Shown here piece by piece: positions 5,284 to 12,019 of a DNA stretch of 12,340 bases; within the stretch, counting starts at the first letter, position 1, and the number at the start of each line of letters is the position of its first letter. The notes under the pieces were generated by a model. That model was not told the DNA's origin. It did no database searches and saw only the letters and a list, made by a program, of their open reading frames with translations. The translations under genes were made by a program, and so were the position numbers. Source of the stretch: Candidatus Nitrosopumilus sp. (GTDB lineage: Archaea > Thermoproteota > Nitrososphaeria > Nitrososphaerales > Nitrosopumilaceae); NCBI GenBank assembly GCA_022758935.1, contig JAEMQG010000025.1:1-12340 (forward strand), in the 5' to 3' direction.

Positions 5284-5847
5284 TTACTGATCATATATCA
5301 TTAAATTTTTTTCTTCTAACAATGAATGCAAATTATGAACAGATCGATACACGTCAGATTCTTTTTTTGCACCAGTACAAACTAGCTTTCCAGAAGCAAA
5401 TAATAATATCACCGTTTTTGGATCTAACATCCTATGAATTAATCCTGGGAATTGTTCCGGCTCATACATACTCCTTGGTAAAGTTCTAGCAGCTTTTTCT
5501 AAGTGGATTTTTCCACCCAAATTAATTGCTGCAACAATATTTTGAACTGTAATTACTGCATCGTTTTTTATTTTGATTTTGCCTTTTCGAAGTTTTTGAA
5601 CAACAGTATTTACTGCTTTTATTGCCATGTCTTCTGATTTTGCACCAGTACATACCATCTTTCCTGTTCTAAAAATCAGCGTTGCAGTTCTTGGATTTTG
5701 TAATCTAAAGACAAGTCCTGGAAATTGTTCTGGGTGATATTCTGTATCTGGAAATTTTTTAGTAATTTCATTAAGATCAATTTTTTGGTCTACCGATGCA
5801 GAAGCTACAACATTCTCGACACTGACAATAGGCTTTGTTTGAGGCAT
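5284..5847 (-). CDS. tbp: TATA-box-binding protein (TBP), general transcription factor
   Basis: The basal archaeal transcription factor that binds the TATA box and, with TFB, recruits RNA polymerase. The 187-aa protein is the usual saddle of two direct repeats. Repeat 1 (about 7-95) has PIVSVENVVASASV, YHPEQFPGLVFRLQNP, TATLIFRTGKMVCTGAKSED. Repeat 2 (about 98-183) has AVITVQNIVAAINL, YEPEQFPGLIHRMLDP, TVILLFASGKLVCTGAKKES. The EQFPGL and GK-VCTGAK motifs occur once per repeat, as in all TBPs. The acidic C-terminal tail seen in some archaeal TBPs is absent. The ATG start is 25-28 nt from a very good TATA box of its own. Confidence 0.97.
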   Translation of the reverse strand: MPQTKPIVSVENVVASASVDQKIDLNEITKKFPDTEYHPEQFPGLVFRLQNPRTATLIFRTGKMVCTGAKSEDMAIKAVNTVVQKLRKGKIKIKNDAVITVQNIVAAINLGGKIHLEKAARTLPRSMYEPEQFPGLIHRMLDPKTVILLFASGKLVCTGAKKESDVYRSVHNLHSLLEEKNLMIYDQ

Positions 5848-5870
5848 GACGACGGTCTTTAAATAGGTCC

Positions 5871-5880
5871 TTTATATATA
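5871..5880 (-). promoter_or_regulatory. Strong TATA box of the tbp gene
   Basis: The minus strand reads TATATATAAA, centred about 28 nt upstream of the ATG, so the mRNA is leaderless or nearly so. It is the best TATA match in the window, which makes feedback by TBP on its own gene possible (inference). Confidence 0.6.
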
Positions 5881-5912
5881 CTAGGCATATTTTTTAAAAA
5901 TTTGTAATTCTC

Positions 5913-6362
5913 TTAATGATGTCCAACCCATTGAAAACGATATTCGTCATCTATGATGTCAGTTACAATATCTTTGCTTCTCTTTTTTGATAAACTGACA
6001 TCAAAAAATCTGAATTGACCTTTCCATGGAATTGGAACTCTCAACGGTTTTGTATTTTTTAGCATGAATCCAAAAGTTTTACCTTGAAAATTTTTTGAAG
6101 ATAAATGAAATCTTTGATCTTCTTTTACCTTTTTTGATGAGCTGTATTTTTTTACATCGTATAATTCAGCTTTTCCGATAATTACACCCGTAACCATTTT
6201 TTTTGTAATTTTCAATCTCTTACAATCTGCTATTCTCATCTTGATTGGAGCGTGAATTAAAAATTCACCCCGAAAATCTGTATTCCAATTTCTTATTTCT
6301 ATTGTTTTTTCACCAGATATTATCAAATCTGCAAAAGGCTGTGAAATTGATAAGCACTTCAA
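5913..6362 (-). CDS. ASCH domain protein (predicted RNA-binding)
   Basis: A 149-aa protein. The N-terminus SISQPFADLIISGEKTIEIR (5-24) with the following NW and the motif FRGEFLIHAP (30-39) are hallmarks of the ASCH domain, a PUA-like beta-barrel fold associated with RNA binding or coactivator roles. IPWKGQFRFFDV closes the barrel. ASCH proteins are small and often stand alone; some act on nucleosides. The C-terminal 25 residues are outside the core. The start is TTG 6362; the only nearby ATG is followed at once by a stop, and a TTTTTAAAAAC box lies about 30 nt upstream. It is followed by tbp, 65 nt downstream on the same strand. The substrate is unknown. Confidence 0.85.
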   Translation of the reverse strand: MKCLSISQPFADLIISGEKTIEIRNWNTDFRGEFLIHAPIKMRIADCKRLKITKKMVTGVIIGKAELYDVKKYSSSKKVKEDQRFHLSSKNFQGKTFGFMLKNTKPLRVPIPWKGQFRFFDVSLSKKRSKDIVTDIIDDEYRFQWVGHH

Positions 6363-6387
6363 GATAATTTACATGATATCTTCAAGT

Positions 6388-6399
6388 CTTTTTAAAAAC
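6388..6399 (-). promoter_or_regulatory. TATA-like box for the ASCH gene
   Basis: The minus strand reads GTTTTTAAAAAG, centred roughly 30 nt before the TTG start. No Shine-Dalgarno is visible, consistent with a leaderless transcript. Confidence 0.35.
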
Positions 6400-6414
6400 T
6401 ACTATTTAGGATCA

Positions 6415-6835
6415 TCATGTGCTGCATCTATTTGGTTCCATCTTCAAATCTGGTACTTGTTCTTCAATAACTGGAATTGTTCCATGTTTACTTTGATTAT
6501 TCTAGAATAATTCATAGTGGGTAATCATACTTACAACTTTATTTACAAATTCATCTAATCCGAATCTAACTAACATGTTAGCATTTTCTGATGACTCATT
6601 CCCATCATAGTCGACTAAAATTATTTTTTGCTCCTTTTATAGCCTTGACATAACTGCCTGTTCTGGTTGCATATTGATACATCTGGTATTTACAGATCCA
6701 TTGTTATGTCATTCCATGTAATTTGCTGAAGATCTTAAATCTAGAATTAATAATGGAACTTTGTTCTGAATATTTTCATATGTTTCTTCAGCAGTTATCT
6801 CAATATTGACTATGTTTTTCTTTAATTGTTACCAA
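6415..6835 (-). pseudogene. Decayed rhodanese-like gene
   Basis: The minus strand carries a clearly protein-like reading interrupted several times. It begins near TTG 6835 (MVTIKEK), shifts frame at about 6814, continues IVNIEITAEETYENIQNK and VPLLILDLRSSANYME, hits TGA at 6711-6709, and goes on as HNNGSVNTRCINMQPEQAVMS. A TAA at 6639-6637 follows, with a second frameshift in the same place, then IILVDYDGNESSENANMLVR, a TAG at 6504-6502, and a tail ending at TGA 6417-6415. The order LILDLR-S-Y-x-x-H-G-S-V-N then DGNxSxxNAxxL-FG resembles a rhodanese domain, although the active-site cysteine loop would be VDYDG, without cysteine. A TATA box (6866-6876) survives upstream. The rhodanese call is tentative; the decay is plain. 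Confidence 0.65.
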
Positions 6836-6865
6836 ATTTAGAAGTTTTCAGTCTTGCATCCTTAT

Positions 6866-6876
6866 TATATAAAAAT
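6866..6876 (-). promoter_or_regulatory. TATA box upstream of the decayed gene
   Basis: The minus strand reads TTTTTATATAA close after the VWA gene stop, about 33 nt before TTG 6835. It may be the leftover promoter of the pseudogene and may still be transcribed. Confidence 0.35.
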
Positions 6877-6877
6877 T

Positions 6878-8440
6878 CTAACCTTCTAACACTCTGATTA
6901 CTTTACTTGGAATGTCGTTTAACCTACTTACTGCCAAAGTCTTCTCATAGCCCAAATGTCTTAAATTATTTGCAATGGTGGTAGCTCTAATTGTGTTTGT
7001 TCCCATCCCTAAGGCTATCATCTTTATTCCAAGACCTTTCAATGATTTGATCATTATGCGAACTGCGTCGGAATCTGATGGTTCTCCATCAGTTAATGTC
7101 AAAAAAATGTCCGGTCTTTTTGATTGTAATATGGGGAACATTTTGTCATATACCTCTGCTAATGGAGTAGAGCCATTTGCAACAATCTGTGCTAATCTTT
7201 TTGCTGAAATATTGTTCCATTTCATATTATCTGATTTTATTAACCAACATACAACATTTCTATTATGTGTATTAAATGCATAAACTGCAAATTTTACTTT
7301 CAGATATGCTAGTACTTCACAAAGAGCAAGTGTAGCTTTTTTGTATTCTAATGCATCTGATGCAATACTTGAAGAATGATCTAATAATATGACTATTTTT
7401 GTGTTAATTGATTTTTTAACATCTGTAAAAAATGGCTCATTTCCTTCAATATAGTTTTCTTCATCAAATTCACTGCCACTGGTAAAATGTTGTTCTTTCC
7501 ATCCTGATTTCAATTCTTTAAATTTTATTTTCATGTTATTTATCAAATTCATATCATAAATTGCTGTCTCATCAATGTTAGTGACAGTTGGAATTTGAAC
7601 TCCCACTGATTTGGGAGTTAGTCCCTTATTGATATTTTTTTTATTTTCATCTAGTAATACATTGTATTCATCATACATGTTATTTCCGTTTAGTGCATCT
7701 TTTGGATCAATTTTTCCAAAATCTCCTTCTTTATTTTTTGAAATTATTGTAAGAACCTTTAGTAATTCTTCCTCTGTCATAATCATTCCTTCTTTCATAA
7801 ATGGTAAAGAAACAGGAATTGTGAGCAACGAATCTATGTCCAAAATTTTAATGATTTCATTTACATTTTTTTCCAACCATTCTGTATCATATTTCCCCCC
7901 AATTGCTTCATCAACAATTTTTTTGGCAAATATTGATGCTTTCTTTATTCTTTCAAAATGACTAGACTGTATTTCACCTTTGATTGCTCCAAACATAAAA
8001 TATTGATAAAATGCCTCCACAATTCGTGCTTTTCCATAAATTGTATGTATCTGTGGTCTTGCTACAAGCATGTATGCATAATTGAAGATGATCTCTTCAT
8101 CCATTCCTCTCCAAATATTTCTGCCTAACTGTTCGACTCTATGAGTTTCCATAGTATTTAAAATAAATCCAAACGCATGATCATTGCTTAAAATTTTTTT
8201 ACAAAATTTTATTCTCATTGCTTCATACCATAATGAAATTCTAAATTGTCTGTATCTTTGAAAATCGTCTCCGATTCTTTTTTCAATTGATGTTAAAATT
8301 ACTTTATTTTCTTTTAATCTGGTTTTCGTCTCCGTTTTATCTGAGAATTCAATTATGATATTCTCTCTTTCTGACCATCTTCTGACTAAAAATGTGGCAA
8401 TTTCCACTAATGATTCGTTTCGTAATTGTAAAGATTGCAT
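6878..8440 (-). CDS. VWA domain protein of the CoxE/NorD/CbbO type (partner of MoxR ATPase)
   Basis: A 520-aa protein with a C-terminal von Willebrand factor A domain (about 346-518). The metal-ion-dependent adhesion site is complete: DHSSS (354-358), Thr425 in GSTPL and Asp451 in LTDGEPSD. The N-terminal 340 residues are mostly helical and divergent, with YRQFRISLWYEAMRIKF and RVEQLGRNIWRG segments resembling the helical part of NorD/CbbO-type proteins. In known pairs (CbbQ-CbbO, NorQ-NorD, RavA-ViaA) the VWA protein links the ATPase ring to a client enzyme for metal insertion or reactivation. The ATG immediately follows the TAG of the ATPase gene, implying coupled translation and a fixed ratio. 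The client is unknown. Confidence 0.88.
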   Translation of the reverse strand: MQSLQLRNESLVEIATFLVRRWSERENIIIEFSDKTETKTRLKENKVILTSIEKRIGDDFQRYRQFRISLWYEAMRIKFCKKILSNDHAFGFILNTMETHRVEQLGRNIWRGMDEEIIFNYAYMLVARPQIHTIYGKARIVEAFYQYFMFGAIKGEIQSSHFERIKKASIFAKKIVDEAIGGKYDTEWLEKNVNEIIKILDIDSLLTIPVSLPFMKEGMIMTEEELLKVLTIISKNKEGDFGKIDPKDALNGNNMYDEYNVLLDENKKNINKGLTPKSVGVQIPTVTNIDETAIYDMNLINNMKIKFKELKSGWKEQHFTSGSEFDEENYIEGNEPFFTDVKKSINTKIVILLDHSSSIASDALEYKKATLALCEVLAYLKVKFAVYAFNTHNRNVVCWLIKSDNMKWNNISAKRLAQIVANGSTPLAEVYDKMFPILQSKRPDIFLTLTDGEPSDSDAVRIMIKSLKGLGIKMIALGMGTNTIRATTIANNLRHLGYEKTLAVSRLNDIPSKVIRVLEG

Positions 8441-9238
8441 CTAATTTCCATACATTGAGGTAATTATGTCACTGACCTTTTGATATTCTATATTTCCCCA
8501 TTGGGTATACACATTACCAAAAACAATACTTGCTGATTCTTTTGGAGACATTCCACAATCTAATAGCTTTCCAAACGCAATTGTCTCCCTTAAACTTGGA
8601 GAATAGAATAACTCCTCAACAGCGGCGGCTTGTCTTAATATGTTTGCAAGTTTAATTGCCTGGACAATTTCTGAATTGTGATTTCCAGAAACATGTTTTT
8701 TAATAATTTCTAATTCAATATTTTCTGGTGGATACTCTAAACGAATTCTAACAGGAAATCTGCTAAGTAACTGTGGTGGTAATTCTTTAGTTCCTGTATG
8801 TGTAAGAGGATTAATTGTTCCAATCACAAACCAATCCTCTTTAGCTTTTACAACCTCACCGCTAGATTCTTTTAGAATGATCTGTCGTCTATCATCTAAC
8901 GCTTCATCTAATCGAAGTAGAACATCAGGTTCAGAGGAATTTATTTCATCTAAATACAAAATACTGCCTTCTTTCATTGATTTAATCAGAAGACCCTCAT
9001 CAAAACTTACTGTTCCATTTGTTAAGGTTTTTGTCCCAATCAGATGACTCTCTCGTGTCCTGAGACTAAAATTTATAGATTCTAGTTTTTTATCTAAACT
9101 TTTTGCAAAATCCCTAACTAGAGATGTTTTTCCCGTTCCCTTGGTGCCAATAATCAAAACAAAGAGATCTGCTTGATATGCTTTATTTAGAATTTTAATA
9201 GAATTATTCCAATCTAGATATGATGCTTCTTGTAACAT
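8441..9238 (-). CDS. MoxR-type AAA+ ATPase (CbbQ/NorQ-like)
   Basis: A 265-aa single AAA+ module. Walker A is GTKGTGKTS (31-39), Walker B is ILYLDEIN (93-100), sensor 1 is Asn143 in GTINP, the arginine finger is in LLSRF (Arg160), and sensor 2 is SPSLRET (Arg217). SHLIGTKTLTNGTVSFDEGLL (split, 65-84) is the substrate-loop region typical of MoxR proteins. These ATPases form hexamers that remodel or activate partner enzymes with a VWA protein, here the gene that follows directly. ATG 9238 is 34 nt from the stop of the upstream flavoprotein gene, so the three may be one operon. A weak AT-rich box about 25 nt upstream could give it its own leaderless promoter. Confidence 0.93.
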   Translation of the reverse strand: MLQEASYLDWNNSIKILNKAYQADLFVLIIGTKGTGKTSLVRDFAKSLDKKLESINFSLRTRESHLIGTKTLTNGTVSFDEGLLIKSMKEGSILYLDEINSSEPDVLLRLDEALDDRRQIILKESSGEVVKAKEDWFVIGTINPLTHTGTKELPPQLLSRFPVRIRLEYPPENIELEIIKKHVSGNHNSEIVQAIKLANILRQAAAVEELFYSPSLRETIAFGKLLDCGMSPKESASIVFGNVYTQWGNIEYQKVSDIITSMYGN

Positions 9239-9272
9239 TTGATATATTTTAAGATAGAATTACAAATAAAGC

Positions 9273-10730
9273 TTAGTTTTGATATTGAGCTAGTTTGGCA
9301 TTAGATTCATCTAGAATGTGATGCAATTTTTTACTCCAATCATTAAATCCCTCAGGGGAATCTGGATAATTGTAATAATGCTCTGTTAAGAGTCTATTTT
9401 GTTGCGTGGTAAATCGTAAACCATCGGCGAGTTTTTTGTTTAGGGCTCCTCTGATCAGCATCCCTAATTTTGTAACACTAGAAAAATCTGGATGCTCTCC
9501 TTTTGAAATCGACTCAACGTCAAGATTTCCCAAAAAGTGTTTCATTCCATAACTAATTTGTTCATTAGTAAGTGTTTGAATTAATCGCCTAAAAATTTCC
9601 AACCCTGCTGTCTTGTACCCATATTCATTTATGAATTCTTTATTGTATTTCCATAATCCCTTCTCAGTCACATCGCCTGACTGAATTGATTCTACTACGC
9701 ATTTTCCAACAATGGTCCCTGCAACTAGTGCCGGACCTATACCTCCTGCATCCAGAGGTTTTGGCATCCATGCAGAATCACCCACTATTACAAATCCGTT
9801 TGCCACCATACAATCATTTTGTCTTCTCACTGAAACCTGGAAATTACCTGTTGCATTATTCTTATCCTGTGGATCTTCTGAAAGTTTTGGATTTTTTATT
9901 GCACGATTTCTTTCAAGATATTGATTAATCAACATGGATACATTATCATTTTTCCCCAATCTTTGATTTCGTTTTTCAAGAAGTGTTTTTTCAACACCGA
10001 GTCCGATATTCACTTTATTTTTCCCCTTTGGAAATACCCATCCGTATCCTCCTGGAGCGATATCCTGATCAAGATGAATTATACAATAATCTGGATCAAA
10101 TTCGGTTGGATCTTCTTCACCTTGATCAAAATACATGATGTGTCTCCCTGTTGATTCTATATCTTTACGGTCGATTTTTCTTTCCATCTTTGTTGTATTG
10201 GAAATTTGATTTCGTAGCATAGATGTCATTCCAGTTGCATCAATTACAACTTTAGCAGTCTTTTTGTATGGTGTTTTTGTTTTGTAGTCGATTCCCTGAA
10301 CTCCTACTACTTGATTCCCATCATACATTATTACCGTAATGTTAATTTCAAAATCAAAATCTACACCCATTGCCAACGTCCTTTCGTTTTGACGTTGTGG
10401 AAGAACTTGTCTATTGAGCATGTATCCTGCCCCATCAAATGGAATTGAAGTCTCTCTATCTGGAGAAAATGCCATCACTCCTTTGACTTTATGTTCAATC
10501 TCCGGCTCACCCCAACTAACTTTAATTCTGTTTGTCATGAAATCTACAGCTTCTTTACTGACTGCATCACCACAAATCCAACCCGCAACGCTTTTCATTC
10601 CAGGTAAATTTGATGGATTTCTGTCAATTACTAGTATCCTTAATCCTTGATTGGAATAATGTGAAATTGATTGAGCTGCAATAGTTCCTGCTAATCCTCC
10701 ACCGGCTATTATTACATCATAGTCTGCCAC
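9273..10730 (-). CDS. Geranylgeranyl-reductase-family FAD-dependent oxidoreductase
   Basis: A 485-aa flavoprotein. The N-terminus DVIIAGGGLAGTIAA (5-19) is the FAD dinucleotide-binding fold, LVIDR (33-37) ends its second strand, and CGDAVS (53-58) is a motif of geranylgeranyl reductases. DATGM (164-168) and GYGWVFPKGKNKVNIGLG (228-245) fit the family. VIVGDSAWMPKPLDAGGIGP (314-333) is the second FAD motif. Archaeal members saturate the isoprenoid chains of membrane lipids, so a role in lipid reduction is likely, but others act on different isoprenoids or quinones. The length slightly exceeds the usual 390-450 aa, with an extra C-terminal helical region. The start is GTG 10730, following a TATA box at leaderless distance. 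It is followed by the MoxR gene. Confidence 0.85.
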   Translation of the reverse strand: MADYDVIIAGGGLAGTIAAQSISHYSNQGLRILVIDRNPSNLPGMKSVAGWICGDAVSKEAVDFMTNRIKVSWGEPEIEHKVKGVMAFSPDRETSIPFDGAGYMLNRQVLPQRQNERTLAMGVDFDFEINITVIMYDGNQVVGVQGIDYKTKTPYKKTAKVVIDATGMTSMLRNQISNTTKMERKIDRKDIESTGRHIMYFDQGEEDPTEFDPDYCIIHLDQDIAPGGYGWVFPKGKNKVNIGLGVEKTLLEKRNQRLGKNDNVSMLINQYLERNRAIKNPKLSEDPQDKNNATGNFQVSVRRQNDCMVANGFVIVGDSAWMPKPLDAGGIGPALVAGTIVGKCVVESIQSGDVTEKGLWKYNKEFINEYGYKTAGLEIFRRLIQTLTNEQISYGMKHFLGNLDVESISKGEHPDFSSVTKLGMLIRGALNKKLADGLRFTTQQNRLLTEHYYNYPDSPEGFNDWSKKLHHILDESNAKLAQYQN

Positions 10731-10751
10731 AAAAGAAAGCGCCGTCTATCT

Positions 10752-10765
10752 GTATTTAAAATAAT
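10752..10765 (-). promoter_or_regulatory. TATA box for the geranylgeranyl-reductase-like gene
   Basis: The minus strand reads ATTATTTTAAATAC, centred about 27 nt before GTG 10730, consistent with a leaderless transcript. Confidence 0.5.
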
Positions 10766-10784
10766 ACCATCGTAACACGTGAAG

Positions 10785-10887
10785 AAAAAAATACTCTCAA
10801 TTTTAGATTCAAAAATGGGGTCGGTTCGTCGCGGCGTCTTCAAAGCTTTCGCTCAGACTGGAGCGGCTATTATCTCCTCATTCCCAA
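10785..10887 (-). ncRNA. Candidate small RNA, C/D-box-like, in a GC-rich patch
   Basis: On the minus strand a TATA-like box (ATTAAATA, 10916-10909) predicts a start near 10887. The RNA would open with TGGG (10886-10883), able to pair with CCCA (10819-10816). Inside are ATGAGGA (10881-10875, one mismatch to a C box), CTGA (D'-like), TTGAAGA (C'-like) and CCGA (10824-10821, D-like, one mismatch). The C'-like to D-like spacing is 12 nt. A stem of GTCTGAGC with GCTT and AGAC, a 3-nt TGA bulge and a GAAA tetraloop covers 10858-10836. A T7 run (10791-10785) could end it. The C-to-D' gap of 18 nt and the box mismatches argue against a standard C/D guide. A 25-codon plus-strand frame (10815-10892) is an alternative reading. 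Confidence 0.35.
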
Positions 10888-10908
10888 ATTGATTTACTCT
10901 GTCATTCC

Positions 10909-10916
10909 TATTTAAT
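10909..10916 (-). promoter_or_regulatory. TATA-like box of the C/D-like small RNA candidate
   Basis: The minus strand reads ATTAAATA, next to the stop codon of the exosome-type gene. It lies 25 nt before the proposed RNA start at the base of the terminal stem. Confidence 0.3.
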
Positions 10917-11345
10917 CTAGTTGACAAATTGGAATATTTTACTGAAAATTTTGACTGTGTCTTTTTTATTATAAATTGGAGTATGGATTTTCAGCTTTAT
11001 TGCATCTTTTTCTTTAAACATTAGGTTGCCTTTGATTAATTCTTGTTTATCTAGTCTGATGTGGAATGTAGAGTCTACTGTTCTTTCTTCTATCTCTTGA
11101 ATCATCTCGTTAATCTGATCTTTAGATAATAATTGTATTAACTTCCCAACAAATTTTTGTGCCTGTGTTTTTTCAATTTTGACATTTAGTAATGTTATGG
11201 GATTTTCAAAATGACCTGTAGTGTGCTCAACTGTAAATCCTTCTTGTTTTATCTCAAACATTTCTTCAAAAGATTCAAAGAATTTTGAAATATCTTCCGT
11301 AGCGTGGACAATTACATCAATTGTAACTTCTAATTTAGCATCCAT
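10917..11345 (-). CDS. RNA-binding protein of the archaeal COG1325/DUF54 family (predicted exosome subunit)
   Basis: A 142-aa protein. VIVHATEDISKF near the N-terminus, EHTTGHFENPITLL in the middle, and RLDKQELIKGNL followed by DAIKLKIHTPIY near the C-terminus match the archaeal family with RNA-binding fold (PF01877-type, annotated as predicted exosome subunit). The conserved pattern is TED, G-H-x-x-N-P-I and R-x-D-K-Q. It probably handles RNA or ribosome-related RNA; the exact reaction is not known. The ATG start at 11345 follows the eS1 stop by 22 nt, so it is likely co-transcribed with that ribosomal protein gene. Confidence 0.82.
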   Translation of the reverse strand: MDAKLEVTIDVIVHATEDISKFFESFEEMFEIKQEGFTVEHTTGHFENPITLLNVKIEKTQAQKFVGKLIQLLSKDQINEMIQEIEERTVDSTFHIRLDKQELIKGNLMFKEKDAIKLKIHTPIYNKKDTVKIFSKIFQFVN

Positions 11346-11367
11346 TATCTATTAGTGTAATTATTGT

Positions 11368-11979
11368 TTAGGCTTCAAGCAATGCTATTTCTTTTTCTGC
11401 GGTTCTGATAAGTTTAACTTTCTCAAGACCAACATGTCTTACTCTGATAACTTTCTTAAATGCTGCCATGATATCTGAATTAATTTTGCTGTAACATGTA
11501 GCCTGAACAAACTGATCAATTGTCATTTGAGGCACTGTATTGTTGATTACATCTTTTGCAATCAATCGCAAAGCATGCTTTCTAGATGTGTTTAGTTGTC
11601 TATGTGTAAGTGCAATTATTTTCATTCTAAAAATATACCCGTCTTTAGTTTTGATATCTATTATGAAATTGATTTTAGAAGAACCACGTCTAACTAAACT
11701 ACGCAAAAATTCTTTTGAATATTCATATCTTTTAAAAATTGTAGTAGCCTTATCTCCCTCTACTTTATTAATTTGGAAGTAAATTTTGTATTGATGTTGT
11801 GATGGATCTCCTTTTAAAATATCGTATAGTGTAACTTCTAACACTCTACCTTTTGCATTTTCATCATCTGTAATTGGAACATATGCTATTGGTACATTGT
11901 TAAATGAATCTGGAGCAGTAACCGTTACCCATCTCTTTTCTCGCCATTTGTCTTTTACTCTTCCCTTTCTACGTGCCAA
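11368..11979 (-). CDS. rps3ae: 30S ribosomal protein eS1 (S3Ae)
   Basis: A small-subunit ribosomal protein found only in archaea and eukaryotes. The 203-aa protein starts with a basic tail MARRKGRVKDKWREKRW, followed by VTVTAPDSFNNVPIAYVP, and later has GRVLEVTLYDILKGD and the conserved THRQLNTSRKHALRLIAKDV. The length and motif order fit archaeal S3Ae. The start is TTG 11979, since no ATG fits, with a TATA box near 12001-12010 at leaderless distance. It heads a short operon with the RNA-binding protein that follows. Confidence 0.96.
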   Translation of the reverse strand: MARRKGRVKDKWREKRWVTVTAPDSFNNVPIAYVPITDDENAKGRVLEVTLYDILKGDPSQHQYKIYFQINKVEGDKATTIFKRYEYSKEFLRSLVRRGSSKINFIIDIKTKDGYIFRMKIIALTHRQLNTSRKHALRLIAKDVINNTVPQMTIDQFVQATCYSKINSDIMAAFKKVIRVRHVGLEKVKLIRTAEKEIALLEA

Positions 11980-12000
11980 TTATTAACGACCTTTGAATCC

Positions 12001-12010
12001 AAAATATAAG
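12001..12010 (-). promoter_or_regulatory. TATA box for the eS1 gene
   Basis: The minus strand reads CTTATATTTT, centred about 26 nt before TTG 11979. No Shine-Dalgarno precedes the TTG, so the mRNA is probably leaderless. Confidence 0.5.
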
Positions 12011-12019
12011 GGTATGCGA

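Noticed and set aside
6975..7961. Plus-strand frames of 102 and 116 codons
   Set aside because: They are antisense to the well-supported VWA gene and have low-complexity hydrophobic translation.
9686..10650. Several plus-strand frames of 70-80 codons
   Set aside because: All are antisense to the geranylgeranyl-reductase-like gene, whose motifs are clear.
10815..10892. 25-codon plus-strand frame (MGSVRRGVFKAFAQTG...)
   Set aside because: It starts with ATG and looks protein-like with high GC at third positions, but it has no Shine-Dalgarno and no well-placed TATA box, while the RNA model on the other strand explains the GC content and inverted repeats. It is not fully excluded.
11540..11782. 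Plus-strand frame of 80 codons
   Set aside because: Antisense to ribosomal protein eS1.
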